Assembly: GCF_021554725.1 (NCBI RefSeq)
Contig: NZ_JAIZDP010000008.1
Coordinates: 57,252-121,251 of the forward strand
Length of the DNA stretch: 64,000 nucleotides
From: Sinomonas notoginsengisoli
GTDB lineage: Bacteria; Actinomycetota; Actinomycetes; Actinomycetales; Micrococcaceae
Direction of reading: 5' to 3'
How positions within the stretch are numbered: the first letter of the stretch is position 1; each line of letters starts with the position of its first letter. Positions 46,429-55,222 of this stretch are shown in pieces. Under the pieces are notes generated by a model. That model saw nothing but the letters and a program-made list of their open reading frames with translations, did no database searches and had not been told where the DNA came from. A program made the translations under genes and the position numbers.

Positions 46429-47802
46429 ATGAACGAGCCCCACGCGAACGCGAGCCTCCCGGCGCGCGTGTTCGACGACGCCGACCTCGACCGCATCGAC
46501 GCCAGCCTCGCCGACACCGACCGGCTGCTCGCCGAGGCATACCCCGGCGACTCGGGGACCCGCCAGCCCGTCCACACGGTCTACGTGCCTGCGGACCGCT
46601 TCACCCCGCAGCTCGCTGCGGAGTGGGGCGCCGCGGCGCTGGAGGCCGCGGACGGTGCCGGCGGTCTCGAGGCCCTGGCCCGCCGCGTGGGGCTCGCTCC
46701 TTCCCTCGCGGCCGAGGTCGCGCCGCGAGTCGAGGCGAAGCTGAAGTCCGAGCCGATCGAGGACCTGCGCATCGACTTCGAGGACGGCTACCTCGCCCCG
46801 GGCAAGGCGGCTGCCTTCGGCGCGGAGCCGGACGAGGTCGAGGACGCCGAGGCCGTGCGCGCGGCGGATTCAGTCGCCGCCGCAGTTGCCGCAGCAGCGG
46901 AAGGTACGGCAAGCACGACGCCGTTCATCGGCATCCGCTTCAAGTGCTTCGAAGAGCCCACCCGCCGACGCGGCCTGCGCACACTCGAGCTGTTCGTCGC
47001 CCGCCTCGCCCAGAACGGCGCGCTCGCAGCCCTGGGCGACGGACTCATCCTCACGCTGCCCAAGGTCACCACGGTGGACCAGGTCAAGGCGATGGTGTTC
47101 GCCGTCGAGCGCCTCGAATCTGCCCTCGCCCTACCTCAGGGGCGGCTCGGGTTCGAGGTCCAGGTGGAGACGCCGCAGCTCATCATCGGCTCGGACGGAA
47201 CCCACCCGGTCGCGCAGCTGCCGCACCTCGCGGACGGCCGCATCACGGCACTGCACTACGGTACGTACGACTACTCAGCCTCGCTGCAGATCGCCGCGGC
47301 CTACCAGTCGATGGAGCACCCGGTCGCGGACTTTGCCAAGGAGGTCATGCAGCTCGCGGTAGCCGGGACGGGCGTCCGCCTCTCCGACGGCTCCACGAAC
47401 ATCCTCCCGCTCGGGGACGCAGCGCAGCGCGAGGAGGCCTGGGCGCTCCACGCCCGCCTCGTGCGCCGGAGCCTCGACCGTGGCTACTACCAGGGCTGGG
47501 ACCTGCACGCGCATCAGCTGCCCACCCGGTACATCGCCACGTACGCGTTCTACCGTGAGGGCCTCGAGGCCGCGACGACCCGACTGCGCAACTACGTGCA
47601 GCAGACTGTGGGGGCTGTCCTTGACGAGCCCGCCACGGCCCGTGCGCTCGCGGCGTTCGTGCTCCGCGGCGTCCAGTGCGGCGCTGCTGACGCGGACGAG
47701 GTCCTGGCCTCGACAGGACTCACTGAGCTCGAGCTGACACGCCTCGCGCATCCTCGCCTGGCGCAGGACCACCATGCCGCAGGCGCCGGCGCCAAGAACT
47801 AG
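46429..47802 (+). CDS. DUF6986 family, HpcH/HpaI aldolase-like protein
   Basis: A 457-residue protein of DUF6986 type. It has aldolase/CitE-like elements: LRIDFEDGYLAPGKA with an acidic metal-binding pattern, FIGIRFKCFEEPTRRRGLRT, LPKVTTVDQVKAMV and GFEVQVETPQLIIG. The ATG follows the malate synthase stop directly, and AllE follows after 12 nt. The reaction is not known. Location between malate synthase and ureidoglycine aminohydrolase makes a C-C or C-N lyase acting on ureidoglycolate- or malate-like acids plausible, but that is inference. Confidence 0.75.
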   Translation: MNEPHANASLPARVFDDADLDRIDASLADTDRLLAEAYPGDSGTRQPVHTVYVPADRFTPQLAAEWGAAALEAADGAGGLEALARRVGLAPSLAAEVAPRVEAKLKSEPIEDLRIDFEDGYLAPGKAAAFGAEPDEVEDAEAVRAADSVAAAVAAAAEGTASTTPFIGIRFKCFEEPTRRRGLRTLELFVARLAQNGALAALGDGLILTLPKVTTVDQVKAMVFAVERLESALALPQGRLGFEVQVETPQLIIGSDGTHPVAQLPHLADGRITALHYGTYDYSASLQIAAAYQSMEHPVADFAKEVMQLAVAGTGVRLSDGSTNILPLGDAAQREEAWALHARLVRRSLDRGYYQGWDLHAHQLPTRYIATYAFYREGLEAATTRLRNYVQQTVGAVLDEPATARALAAFVLRGVQCGAADADEVLASTGLTELELTRLAHPRLAQDHHAAGAGAKN

Positions 47803-47814
47803 AAGGAGGCCCGC

Positions 47815-48627
47815 ATGGGCAAGTACTACTACCCCGAAGGCGGCCTGCCGCCGCAGACGCACCTCACCACCGAGCGGGCGATCGTCACCGAGGCCTACAC
47901 GGTCATCCCGAAGGGCGTGCTGACGGACATCGTCACGAGCAACCTCCCGGGCTTCACGAACACCCGCTCATGGATCATCGCACGCCCGATCTCGGGCTTC
48001 GCGACCACGTTCTCCCAGCTCATCGTGGAGATCGGCCCGGGTGGCGGCGCACCGAAGGCCGAGTTCGAGCCCGGGGTCGAGGGCGTCGTGTTCGTAGTCA
48101 ACGGCAAGGTCAACCTCACGCTCAACGGCGAGGTGCACGCGCTCGAGGAGGGCGGCTACGCGTACCTCGCCGCCGGCGACGCGTGGGGCCTCGAGAACGT
48201 CTCAGGGGCGCCGGTCTCCTTCCACTGGGTCCGCAAGGCGTACGAGCGGCTCGAGGGATACGAGGCAAAGAGCTTCGTGACCTCGGATGCCGAGGTCGCC
48301 CCTCGCGAGATGCCGGATGTGAACGGGGTCTGGAAGACAACGCGCTTCGTGGACCCAGACGACCTGGCGCACGACATGCACGTGAATATCGTGACCTTCC
48401 AGCCCGGGGGCGTCATCCCGTTCCCCGAGACCCACGTCATGGAGCATGGCCTGTACGTGCTCCAGGGCAAGGCCATGTACCTGCTCAACAACGACTGGGT
48501 CGAGGTCGAGGCCGGCGACTTCATGTGGCTGCGCGCCTTCTGCCCGCAGGCCTGCTATGCGGGCGGCCCGGGGGAATTCCGCTATCTCCTCTACAAGGAC
48601 GTCAACCGCCAGGTGAAGCTCACCTGA
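47815..48627 (+). CDS. allE: (S)-ureidoglycine aminohydrolase
   Basis: A 270-residue double-cupin enzyme that releases ammonia from (S)-ureidoglycine to give ureidoglycolate. The family opening YYYPEGGLPPQ is clear, and the second cupin carries the Mn ligands in PETHVMEHGLYVLQGKAMYL. AAGGAGG lies 5 nt before the ATG. It is the last gene of the malic enzyme-aceB-DUF6986-allE unit. Its presence means that allantoate is broken down by the route that makes ureidoglycine. Confidence 0.92.
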   Translation: MGKYYYPEGGLPPQTHLTTERAIVTEAYTVIPKGVLTDIVTSNLPGFTNTRSWIIARPISGFATTFSQLIVEIGPGGGAPKAEFEPGVEGVVFVVNGKVNLTLNGEVHALEEGGYAYLAAGDAWGLENVSGAPVSFHWVRKAYERLEGYEAKSFVTSDAEVAPREMPDVNGVWKTTRFVDPDDLAHDMHVNIVTFQPGGVIPFPETHVMEHGLYVLQGKAMYLLNNDWVEVEAGDFMWLRAFCPQACYAGGPGEFRYLLYKDVNRQVKLT

Positions 48628-48651
48628 CGCGCACGTCCCCTGAGTGACGGG

Positions 48652-48969
48652 TCAGTCCCCGCTGCCCGAACCGCCGGCAATCCGGTAGGACTCCTGGATC
48701 ATCTCGCCGAGCTCGCCGCGGGAGATCCGCTCGAGCCGGACGAGGACGATCTGCGGGGAGTTCAGGTGATGCGGGATCTCCCAGTAGAAAGTCTCCCGGT
48801 CCGTGGCCGCGAGCGCCTCCCGCTCCTCGGTCTTGAGCGTGACGACCCCGGGCTCCCAGATCCTGGCGAACAGGGTCTTGGCGAACCACGCGGGCTGATT
48901 CCAGCTGGGCCGCTCGGTCACACCGGGCAGCGTCAGGCACAGCTGCCGCACATCGTCCTCGGTGGCCAT
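48652..48969 (-). CDS. MmcQ/YjbR-family protein
   Basis: A 105-residue protein with the YjbR fold pattern (LPGVTERPSWNQPAWFAKTL, TLKTEEREALAATDRETFYW, ending LGEMIQESYRIAG). These are cyclophilin-like DNA-binding-type small proteins of unclear role. It is convergent with allE and lies 3 nt after the reductase-like gene on the same strand. Confidence 0.88.
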   Translation of the reverse strand: MATEDDVRQLCLTLPGVTERPSWNQPAWFAKTLFARIWEPGVVTLKTEEREALAATDRETFYWEIPHHLNSPQIVLVRLERISRGELGEMIQESYRIAGGSGSGD

Positions 48970-48972
48970 GCC

Positions 48973-49560
48973 TCAGGGCTCCCTTAAGCGCGCGGGGCTG
49001 ACCTTGTAGACCAACTCAACCAACGCGCCGTCAAACGTTCCAGAGTCCACCAGCTCGAGCTGCACCGGGGCTTTTGGCCCGAACCGGCGCCCCTCGCCGA
49101 TCATCGACGGGGCGATGACAAGGCGGAGTTCGTCGACCTCGCCCAGCCCAAGCAGCTCCGCTACGAGGTCCAGGCTCCCCCAGCACCCGATATCCCCCTC
49201 GGATTCGGCCTTGATGCGGCGGATCGTGTCTCCCGTGTCCCCCGCCACCACCTTGCAATCGCCGAGTGACCCCCAGGGGGCCTCGGTGTGCGAACGGGTG
49301 AACACGTACCGATCGAGCGCGTTGAAGGCTGGCGCGATGAGCTCATCCGCGGCATCGTCGGTCGGCCAGAACGCGGAGAACCCCTCGTACGTCCGTGCGC
49401 CCATCACGATCGAACCGAGCCCCTCGATGAGCGCCAGTTGCCGCCGGGCGAAGTCCTCGGCGGAGCCGCCGGTGAAGGACTCCATGAAGGAGATGGACCC
49501 AGTGGCGTCTGCCGCGAAGCCATCGGCGCTGAGCGATTCCTGAACTATGAGGCGTCCCAT
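48973..49560 (-). CDS. dihydrofolate reductase/RibD C-terminal family protein
   Basis: A 195-residue protein with the RibD-C/DHFR-like fold: LIVQESLSADGFAADATGSI, IVMGARTYEGFSAFWPTDDA, CWGSLDLVAELLGLGEVDEL and PSMIGEGRRF. Members bind NADPH and reduce pterin- or flavin-precursor-like substrates; the true substrate is unknown. It forms a pair with the YjbR-like gene. Confidence 0.88.
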   Translation of the reverse strand: MGRLIVQESLSADGFAADATGSISFMESFTGGSAEDFARRQLALIEGLGSIVMGARTYEGFSAFWPTDDAADELIAPAFNALDRYVFTRSHTEAPWGSLGDCKVVAGDTGDTIRRIKAESEGDIGCWGSLDLVAELLGLGEVDELRLVIAPSMIGEGRRFGPKAPVQLELVDSGTFDGALVELVYKVSPARLREP

Positions 49561-49697
49561 GCCTCCACCGTTTCACCCCACGGCGGCCGGCATCAAGGGA
49601 TGGGCGTGCGACATCCGGTCTGCGGCTGCTCTCATGCCGCCCGCGCCGGGGCCCCCATGCCTCAGGCTCCCACCGCACCGGCTACGGTTGGTTCGCC

Positions 49698-50912
49698 ATG
49701 ACCATGACCGAACGCCGCTACCCCTGGGCCGTGCTCGCGCACGCATTCTTCCTGCAGCTCGCCGTGTACACCGTGCGTCCTACGGCCTCCTACCGGGCCC
49801 TCGAGCTCGGCGTGGACCCGGCGCTGCTCGGGCTCGTGGTCGCGAGTTTCTCCCTCCTTCCACTCCTCGCCGCGGTCTGGGTGGGGCGGATGGACGACGC
49901 CGGCCACGGCCGCGCGCTGCTGCTCGCCGGTGCGGGGCTCATGGTGGTATCTGGGATCGGGCTGCTCGCGGCGACGCCGGACGTGTGGTGGCTTCTCGGC
50001 TGGAACGTCGCGCTCGGCCTCGGCCATCTCATCAGCCTCCTCGGCGAGCAGAGCCGGATCGCCTCGACCTCAGCCGATGCAGGCCAGCGAAGGCGCCTCG
50101 ACTCGCTGTTCGGCATCTACACGTTCACCGGCTCGGCGGGCCAGGCGGTCGCGCCGTCGCTCCTCGCCGTTGTGGGCGGCGGTGCCGTCCTCCCAGACAC
50201 CGGCCAGCTGTTCGGGTGGTACCTCGCCGCCGCGGTGGGCATGCTCGCCGTCACGCTGCCGATCGCGCTGCGGCGGGAACCGCCCGCGGCGGCGGAGGCA
50301 TGGGACGCCGGCCGCGCCGTTGTCGGCCCCCCACGGCTCGGCATGCGGGCGGCCCTTGCAGCGGATCCAGACGCCCGGCGCCCGCTCGTGGCCTCGATCG
50401 GGGTGTCCATGATGGTCCTGTGCTCGATCGACCTGATCCAGGTGTACCTGCCGGCGCTCGGTGTCGACCGCGGCGTGCCGGCGGCGGTCGTCGGAACACT
50501 CCTGACCGGCCGTGCCGTGGCGACCATGGCCTCGCGGCTGGCGATGGGCCGCCTCGTCACGCGGTTCGGGCGGCCGCAGCTCATCCTGTGGGGAACCGCA
50601 GCCGGTGCAGCAGGCGTCCTCGTGATCGCGGCCCCCCTGCCCGTATGGGCGCTGGCCCTGGTGCTCGTGGCGGCAGGGTATGCGCTCGGGATCGTTCAGC
50701 CGCTCACCATGACCGTGGTCACGCTCGCGGCGCCGGCAGGCACCGCGGCGACGTGGCTCGCGGCCCGCATCACGGCCAACCGGCTCGGCCAGGCGCTCAT
50801 CCCGCCGGCCGTGGGCCTGCTCGCGGCCGGGTTCGGGTCAGCGGGAGTCTTCGGGGCAACCGGGGTGCTGCTCGGCGTTGCGGCCGTAGGCTGGCGGACC
50901 CTCCGCCCCTGA
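49698..50912 (+). CDS. major facilitator superfamily transporter
   Basis: A 404-residue MFS protein with about twelve membrane helices. Typical features: the loop 2-3 motif VGRMDDAGHGRALLLAGAG, a central cytoplasmic loop (REPPAAAEAWDAGRAVVGPP) and the second-half copy MGRLVTRFGRPQLILWG. The substrate is unknown. TACGGT at 49683-49688 lies 9 nt before the ATG with no ribosome site, so it may be leaderless. It sits within the ureide island and may be unrelated to it. Confidence 0.85.
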   Translation: MTMTERRYPWAVLAHAFFLQLAVYTVRPTASYRALELGVDPALLGLVVASFSLLPLLAAVWVGRMDDAGHGRALLLAGAGLMVVSGIGLLAATPDVWWLLGWNVALGLGHLISLLGEQSRIASTSADAGQRRRLDSLFGIYTFTGSAGQAVAPSLLAVVGGGAVLPDTGQLFGWYLAAAVGMLAVTLPIALRREPPAAAEAWDAGRAVVGPPRLGMRAALAADPDARRPLVASIGVSMMVLCSIDLIQVYLPALGVDRGVPAAVVGTLLTGRAVATMASRLAMGRLVTRFGRPQLILWGTAAGAAGVLVIAAPLPVWALALVLVAAGYALGIVQPLTMTVVTLAAPAGTAATWLAARITANRLGQALIPPAVGLLAAGFGSAGVFGATGVLLGVAAVGWRTLRP

Positions 50913-51002
50913 ACCTTTCGGGTACCCCGCACACGGCGCCGGCTGCGCGCCCCTCGCGAGTGGGCCGGCCGCCGCCGCGGCCGAGGCCGAGGCCGACGAA
51001 AG

Positions 51003-51314
51003 TCACCCGCCTCGGCCGGAGCCCTCGGCGACTTCCGACGAGCCCTCGTCGTCGCGTGCTCCGGCTGCCGTCTCGTCCTCGTCCTTCGGTGCATCGTCCT
51101 GGTTCTGCGGCCGCCAGCTCAGGTGCACGCATACGCCGCCTTCCTCGGCCTCGATGCGCATCACGATGTCCTGGCCGATCAGGTGCTGGTGCTCAAGGTA
51201 GCTGCGGTCGGTCTGGGCCTCCTCGAGAAGGCGCTTGAGGGCTACCGCCATCGCGCGGCCCCAGTCGTTGGGGTCCTTGCTCGAGGAATGCTCTATTGCT
51301 CTGTACGTGGCCAT
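51003..51314 (-). CDS. hypothetical protein (103 aa)
   Basis: A 103-residue acidic protein. The first 70 residues (MATYRAIEHSSSKDPNDWGR, LLEEAQTDRSYLEHQHLIGQ, DIVMRIEAEEGGVCVHLSWR) form an alpha/beta unit; the last 35 are acidic and disordered. GGAGG lies close to the ATG; a GTG at 51335 would add seven residues. Family not recognised. It is divergent from hyi. Confidence 0.6.
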   Translation of the reverse strand: MATYRAIEHSSSKDPNDWGRAMAVALKRLLEEAQTDRSYLEHQHLIGQDIVMRIEAEEGGVCVHLSWRPQNQDDAPKDEDETAAGARDDEGSSEVAEGSGRGG

Positions 51315-51370
51315 GCCTCCATCATTGCCCGACACCGCATCGGTCAGCCAGTAGGTGAAGCACCAGGTAT

Positions 51371-51381
51371 TTGGTATCCAA
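51371..51381. promoter_or_regulatory. GntR-like palindrome upstream of hyi
   Basis: TTGGTATCCAA has arms TTGG/CCAA around TAT. Related TGTATCCCAAA occurs before gcl (53381) and before uraD (58409), so it may be an operator shared by the pathway. Confidence 0.45.
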
Positions 51382-51435
51382 TCGGGTTGACCTGGATCAC
51401 ATCCGGACCTAAACTTTCATTCAGAGATATTTTTC

Positions 51436-51459
51436 TTCCACGATCTGGAATATCAGATC
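51436..51459. promoter_or_regulatory. overlapping inverted repeats upstream of hyi
   Basis: TTCCACGATCTGGAA (51436-51450) is an inverted repeat typical of IclR-family sites; its first nine bases recur before uraD. It overlaps a second perfect inverted repeat, GATCTG-N6-CAGATC (51442-51459). Both lie 40-65 bp before the hyi start. Confidence 0.55.
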
Positions 51460-51501
51460 CGAGAATCGGTTTCGTGAACCTTGACTGAGAAGGGCCCAAT
51501 C

Positions 51502-52293
51502 ATGACGTACACGGTGAACTGCTCCATCCTCCTGACCGAGCTGCCCCTGCTCCAGCGTCCGGGCGCCGCGAAGGCCGCAGGGTTCGACGCCGTCGAGTTC
51601 TGGTGGCCCTTCGCCGAGGCCGTCCCCGCGGACAAGGACGTCGATGCGTTCATCGCGGCGCTGGACAATGCGGGCGTGCAGCTCTCGGGCCTGAACTTCT
51701 TCGCCGGGGATATGCCCGCTGGCGATCGCGGCCTCGTGTCGTGGAAGGGCCGTTCCGGCGAGTTCACGGACAACATCGACGTTGTCGTCGGCATCGCCGA
51801 GCGCGCCGGCACCACGGCGTTCAACGCGCTCTACGGCAACCGCCGGGACGAGTTCACGCCTCAGGAGCAGGACGAGCTCGGGCTGAACAACCTCGTCGCC
51901 GCGGCGCAGGGCGTGGCGAAGGTCGGCGGTACCGTCCTGCTCGAACCGGTGTCCGGCACGCCGGCCTACCCGCTCAAGACCGCCGCGGACGCCCTCGGCG
52001 TCATCGCCAAGACCAAGGAGGCGGGTGTGGAGAACGTCAAGCTCCTCGCGGACTTCTACCACCTCGCGGTCAACGGCGACGACGTCGCCGCCGTCATCGA
52101 GGAGCACGCCAAGGACTTCGGCCACATCCAGATCGCCGACAACCCCGGCCGCGGCGCCCCCGGCACCGGCGAGCTCCCCCTCGGCGAGTGGGTCTCTCGC
52201 TCCCGCGAGCTCGGCTACACCGGGTACATCGGCCTCGAGTACAAGGCCCCCCAGGCAGAGGCCTTCAAGTGGGCCATCCGCCCCGTCGCCTGA
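51502..52293 (+). CDS. hyi: hydroxypyruvate isomerase
   Basis: A 263-residue TIM-barrel enzyme (AP endonuclease 2 superfamily) that interconverts hydroxypyruvate and tartronate semialdehyde. Signatures: AGFDAVEFWWPF, LNFFAGDMPAGDRGL, LLEPVSGTPAYPLKTAADAL, LLADFYHLAVNGDD, HIQIADNPGRGAPGTGELP and YIGLEYKA, with metal ligands Glu and His/Asp. GAAGGG lies 7 nt before the ATG. It heads the hyi-glxR-gcl-glxK-allB run, and its partners act on the same tartronate semialdehyde. Confidence 0.94.
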   Translation: MTYTVNCSILLTELPLLQRPGAAKAAGFDAVEFWWPFAEAVPADKDVDAFIAALDNAGVQLSGLNFFAGDMPAGDRGLVSWKGRSGEFTDNIDVVVGIAERAGTTAFNALYGNRRDEFTPQEQDELGLNNLVAAAQGVAKVGGTVLLEPVSGTPAYPLKTAADALGVIAKTKEAGVENVKLLADFYHLAVNGDDVAAVIEEHAKDFGHIQIADNPGRGAPGTGELPLGEWVSRSRELGYTGYIGLEYKAPQAEAFKWAIRPVA

Positions 52294-52339
52294 GCTGCCC
52301 GCACGGCCCCGCCCACCCAGACGCCCCAAGGAGATTCTC

Positions 52340-53230
52340 ATGAGTAACATTGCAGTCATCGGCCTCGGCATCATGGGCCTTCCCATGGCCGTCAACCTCG
52401 TCAAGGCCGGCCACACGGTCACCGGCTACAACCGCAGCGAGGACAAGGTCAACAAGCTCGTCGCCGAGGGCGGCAAGGGCGCCTCGAGCGTCGCGGACGC
52501 CGTCAAGGACGCCGAGGTCGTCATCACGATGGTCCCAGACTCCCCCGACGTCGAGAGTGTCGTCTCCGGCGTCGCCGACGGCAAGGACGGCGTGTTCGCG
52601 AACGCCACGAAGGGCGCCCTGTGGATCGACGCCTCCTCGATCCGTCCCGATGTCGCCGCGCGCCTCGCCGCCGACGCCCGCGAAGCCGGCCTCCGCCCCC
52701 TCGACGCCCCCGTCTCCGGCGGTGAGCAGGGCGCCATCGACGCTGTGCTGTCCATCATGGTCGGCGGCGAGAAAGCGGACTTCGACGCCGCGCTCCCGAT
52801 CCTGAGGGCCGTGGGCAAGACCATCGTCCACGTTGGCCCCTCCGGCTCGGGCCAGACAGTCAAGGCTGCGAACCAGCTCATCGTCGCGGTCAACATCCAG
52901 GCGCTCTCGGAAGCCATCGTCTTCCTCGAGGCCTACGGCGTGGACACTGACGCCGCCCTCAAGGTCCTCGGAGGCGGCCTCGCCGGCTCCAAGGTCCTGG
53001 ACCAGAAGGGCCAGAAGATGCTGGACCGCAACTTCGACCCGGGCTTCCGACTCGCCCTCCACAGCAAGGACCTCGGCATCGTGACCTCGGCCGCGCGGGA
53101 GGCCGGCGTCGTCGTCCCGCTCGGTGCGGCAGTCGCCCAGCTCGTCTCCGCCCTCGTGGCCCGCGGTGACGGCGGCCTCGACCACTCGGGCCTCTTCAAG
53201 CTCACGGCCGAGCTCTCCGGCAAGGAGTAG
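52340..53230 (+). CDS. glxR: 2-hydroxy-3-oxopropionate (tartronate semialdehyde) reductase
   Basis: A 296-residue beta-hydroxyacid dehydrogenase that reduces tartronate semialdehyde to glycerate. It starts with the NAD motif [19 protein letters not shown] and has the substrate motif [20 protein letters not shown] and the catalytic Lys in [19 protein letters not shown] lies 7 nt before the ATG. Placed between hyi and gcl, its substrate assignment is firm. Two hairpins separate it from gcl. Confidence 0.94.
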   Translation: MSNIAVIGLGIMGLPMAVNLVKAGHTVTGYNRSEDKVNKLVAEGGKGASSVADAVKDAEVVITMVPDSPDVESVVSGVADGKDGVFANATKGALWIDASSIRPDVAARLAADAREAGLRPLDAPVSGGEQGAIDAVLSIMVGGEKADFDAALPILRAVGKTIVHVGPSGSGQTVKAANQLIVAVNIQALSEAIVFLEAYGVDTDAALKVLGGGLAGSKVLDQKGQKMLDRNFDPGFRLALHSKDLGIVTSAAREAGVVVPLGAAVAQLVSALVARGDGGLDHSGLFKLTAELSGKE

Positions 53231-53255
53231 GTAGTCCTCGCAGAGGCGAGCTGAC

Positions 53256-53350
53256 GCACGACGCCGACCCGTCGCCGTCGTGCGCCACCCCTTTCGAGGG
53301 TGCGCCTCCCCACAGACAGCCGGCCCCGGGCGCGCAACCTCGGGGCCGGC
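53256..53350 (+). terminator. two hairpins between glxR and gcl
   Basis: GCACGACG/CGTCGTGC (53256-53263, 53276-53283) and GCCGGCCCCG/CGGGGCCGGC (53319-53328, 53341-53350) are perfect stems in a 170-bp gap. The second is followed by CCCTTTCCC. They may end or attenuate the hyi-glxR transcript. Confidence 0.6.
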
Positions 53351-53380
53351 CCCTTTCCCACCCCCACCTTCCTCACTTTT

Positions 53381-53391
53381 TGTATCCCAAA
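53381..53391. promoter_or_regulatory. TGTATCCCAAA motif at the gcl start
   Basis: The same 11-mer occurs at 58409-58419 before uraD, and a relative at 51371 before hyi. Here it overlaps the gcl ribosome site, so a bound protein would block initiation. Confidence 0.45.
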
Positions 53392-53403
53392 GGAGCTTTC
53401 GAC

Positions 53404-55194
53404 ATGGCAAAGATGCGCACTGTCGACGCGATCGTCGCCATCCTGGAGAAGGAGGGCGCCACTGAGGCCTTCGGCCTGCCCGGCGCCGCGATCAACCCGC
53501 TGTACTCGGCCATGAGGGCCCACGGCGGCATCCGCCACACGCTCGCCCGCCACGTCGAGGGCGCCTCGCACATGGCGGACGGCTACTCCCGTGCCAAGGC
53601 CGGCAACATCGGCGTCTGCCTCGGCACCTCGGGCCCTGCGGGCACCGACATGATCACCGGCCTCTACGCGGCCCAGGCGGACTCCATCCCGATGCTGTGC
53701 TTCACGGGCCAGGCGCCCGTCGCGAAGCTGCACAAGGAGGACTTCCAGGCCGTGGACATCGAGTCCATCGCCAAGCCGCTGACCAAGATGGCCATGACCG
53801 TCCTCGAGCCCGGACAGGTGCCCGGCGCCGTGCAGAAGGCCTTCCAGCTCATGCGCTCCGGCCGCCCCGGCCCCGTGCTCCTGGACCTTCCGTTCGACGT
53901 GCAGATGGCCCAGATCGAGTTCGACATCGACGCCTACGAGCCCCTCGCGGCCGAGAAGCCGCGCGCCACGCGCAGGCAGGCCGAAAAGGCGCTGGACATG
54001 CTCACGGCCGCCGAGAAGCCGCTCATCGTGGCCGGCGGCGGCATCATCAACGCCGACGCCGCCGCGCAGCTCGTCGAGCTCGCCGAGACGCTGAACGTGC
54101 CCGTGGTCCCGACGCTCATGGGCTGGGGTGCCATGCCGGACGACCACCGGCTCATGGCCGGCATGGTGGGCCTGCAGACCTCCCACAAGTACGGCAACGC
54201 GACGTTCCTCGAGTCCGACTTCGTGATCGGCATCGGCAACCGGTGGGCCAACCGCCACACCGGCTCGGTCGAGAAGTACACGGCGGGCCGCAGCTTTGTG
54301 CATGTGGACATCGAACCGACCCAGATCGGCCGCGTCTTCTCGCCCGACTTCGGCATTGTCTCCGACGCCGGCGCGTTCCTCGACGAGGTCCTGGCCGTGG
54401 CGAAGGAGCGCAAGGCCACAGGCCAGCTGCCCGACTACACCGCGTGGGCCGCCTCCGCCCAGGACAAGCGCGGCCGCATGCAGCGCAAGACGCACTACGA
54501 GAACGTGCCGATGAAGCCGTTCCGCGTCTACGAGGAGATGAACAGGGCGTTCGGCCCGGAGACGACCTACGTCACCACGATCGGGCTGTCCCAGATCGCC
54601 GGCGCCCAGCTCCTGCACGTGTTCGGCGCGCGCAAGTGGATCAACGCCGGCCAGGCAGGCCCGCTGGGCTGGACCGGGCCAGCCGCCCTCGGCGTGGTGC
54701 GTGGCAAGCCGGGCGAGACGGTCGTGGCGCTCTCGGGGGACTACGACTTCCAGTTCATGATCGAGGAGCTCGCCGTGGGTGCGCAGTTCCAGCTCCCGTA
54801 CATCCACGTGGTGGTCAACAACTCCTACCTGGGCCTCATCCGCCAGTCCCAGCGCGGCTTCGAGATGGACTACCACGTCTCGCTCGCGTTCGAGAACATC
54901 AACGCCGAGCCCGAGACGGGAACCGCCGCCGGCTACGGCGTGGACCACGTGAAGGTCGCCGAGGGCCTCGGCTGCAAGGCCATCCGCGTGGAGCACCCGG
55001 ACGATCTGGGCCCGGCGTTCGAGAAGGCCCGCGCCCTCATGGCCGAGTACAAGGTGCCCGTGGTCGTGGAGTGCATCCTCGAGCGCGTCACCAACATCGC
55101 CATGGGCACCGAGCTGGACAACGTGACCGAGTTCGAGGAGCTCGCTGCTCGCCGCGAAGACGCCCCGACCGCTCTGGTCGCGCTGCTCGACTGA
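53404..55194 (+). CDS. gcl: glyoxylate carboligase
   Basis: A 596-residue thiamine-diphosphate enzyme that joins two glyoxylates to tartronate semialdehyde and CO2. It has [20 protein letters not shown] with Val51 in place of the Glu used by other ThDP enzymes, a hallmark of Gcl. The acetolactate-synthase-like FAD region is present ([18 protein letters not shown]), as is the ThDP motif [20 protein letters not shown] ending in NNSYLGL. AAAGGAG lies 8 nt before the ATG. Its product feeds GlxR and Hyi. Confidence 0.96.
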   Translation: MAKMRTVDAIVAILEKEGATEAFGLPGAAINPLYSAMRAHGGIRHTLARHVEGASHMADGYSRAKAGNIGVCLGTSGPAGTDMITGLYAAQADSIPMLCFTGQAPVAKLHKEDFQAVDIESIAKPLTKMAMTVLEPGQVPGAVQKAFQLMRSGRPGPVLLDLPFDVQMAQIEFDIDAYEPLAAEKPRATRRQAEKALDMLTAAEKPLIVAGGGIINADAAAQLVELAETLNVPVVPTLMGWGAMPDDHRLMAGMVGLQTSHKYGNATFLESDFVIGIGNRWANRHTGSVEKYTAGRSFVHVDIEPTQIGRVFSPDFGIVSDAGAFLDEVLAVAKERKATGQLPDYTAWAASAQDKRGRMQRKTHYENVPMKPFRVYEEMNRAFGPETTYVTTIGLSQIAGAQLLHVFGARKWINAGQAGPLGWTGPAALGVVRGKPGETVVALSGDYDFQFMIEELAVGAQFQLPYIHVVVNNSYLGLIRQSQRGFEMDYHVSLAFENINAEPETGTAAGYGVDHVKVAEGLGCKAIRVEHPDDLGPAFEKARALMAEYKVPVVVECILERVTNIAMGTELDNVTEFEELAARREDAPTALVALLD

Positions 55195-55222
55195 CCTATC
55201 CGCCGCAGAAGGAACTGAACCC

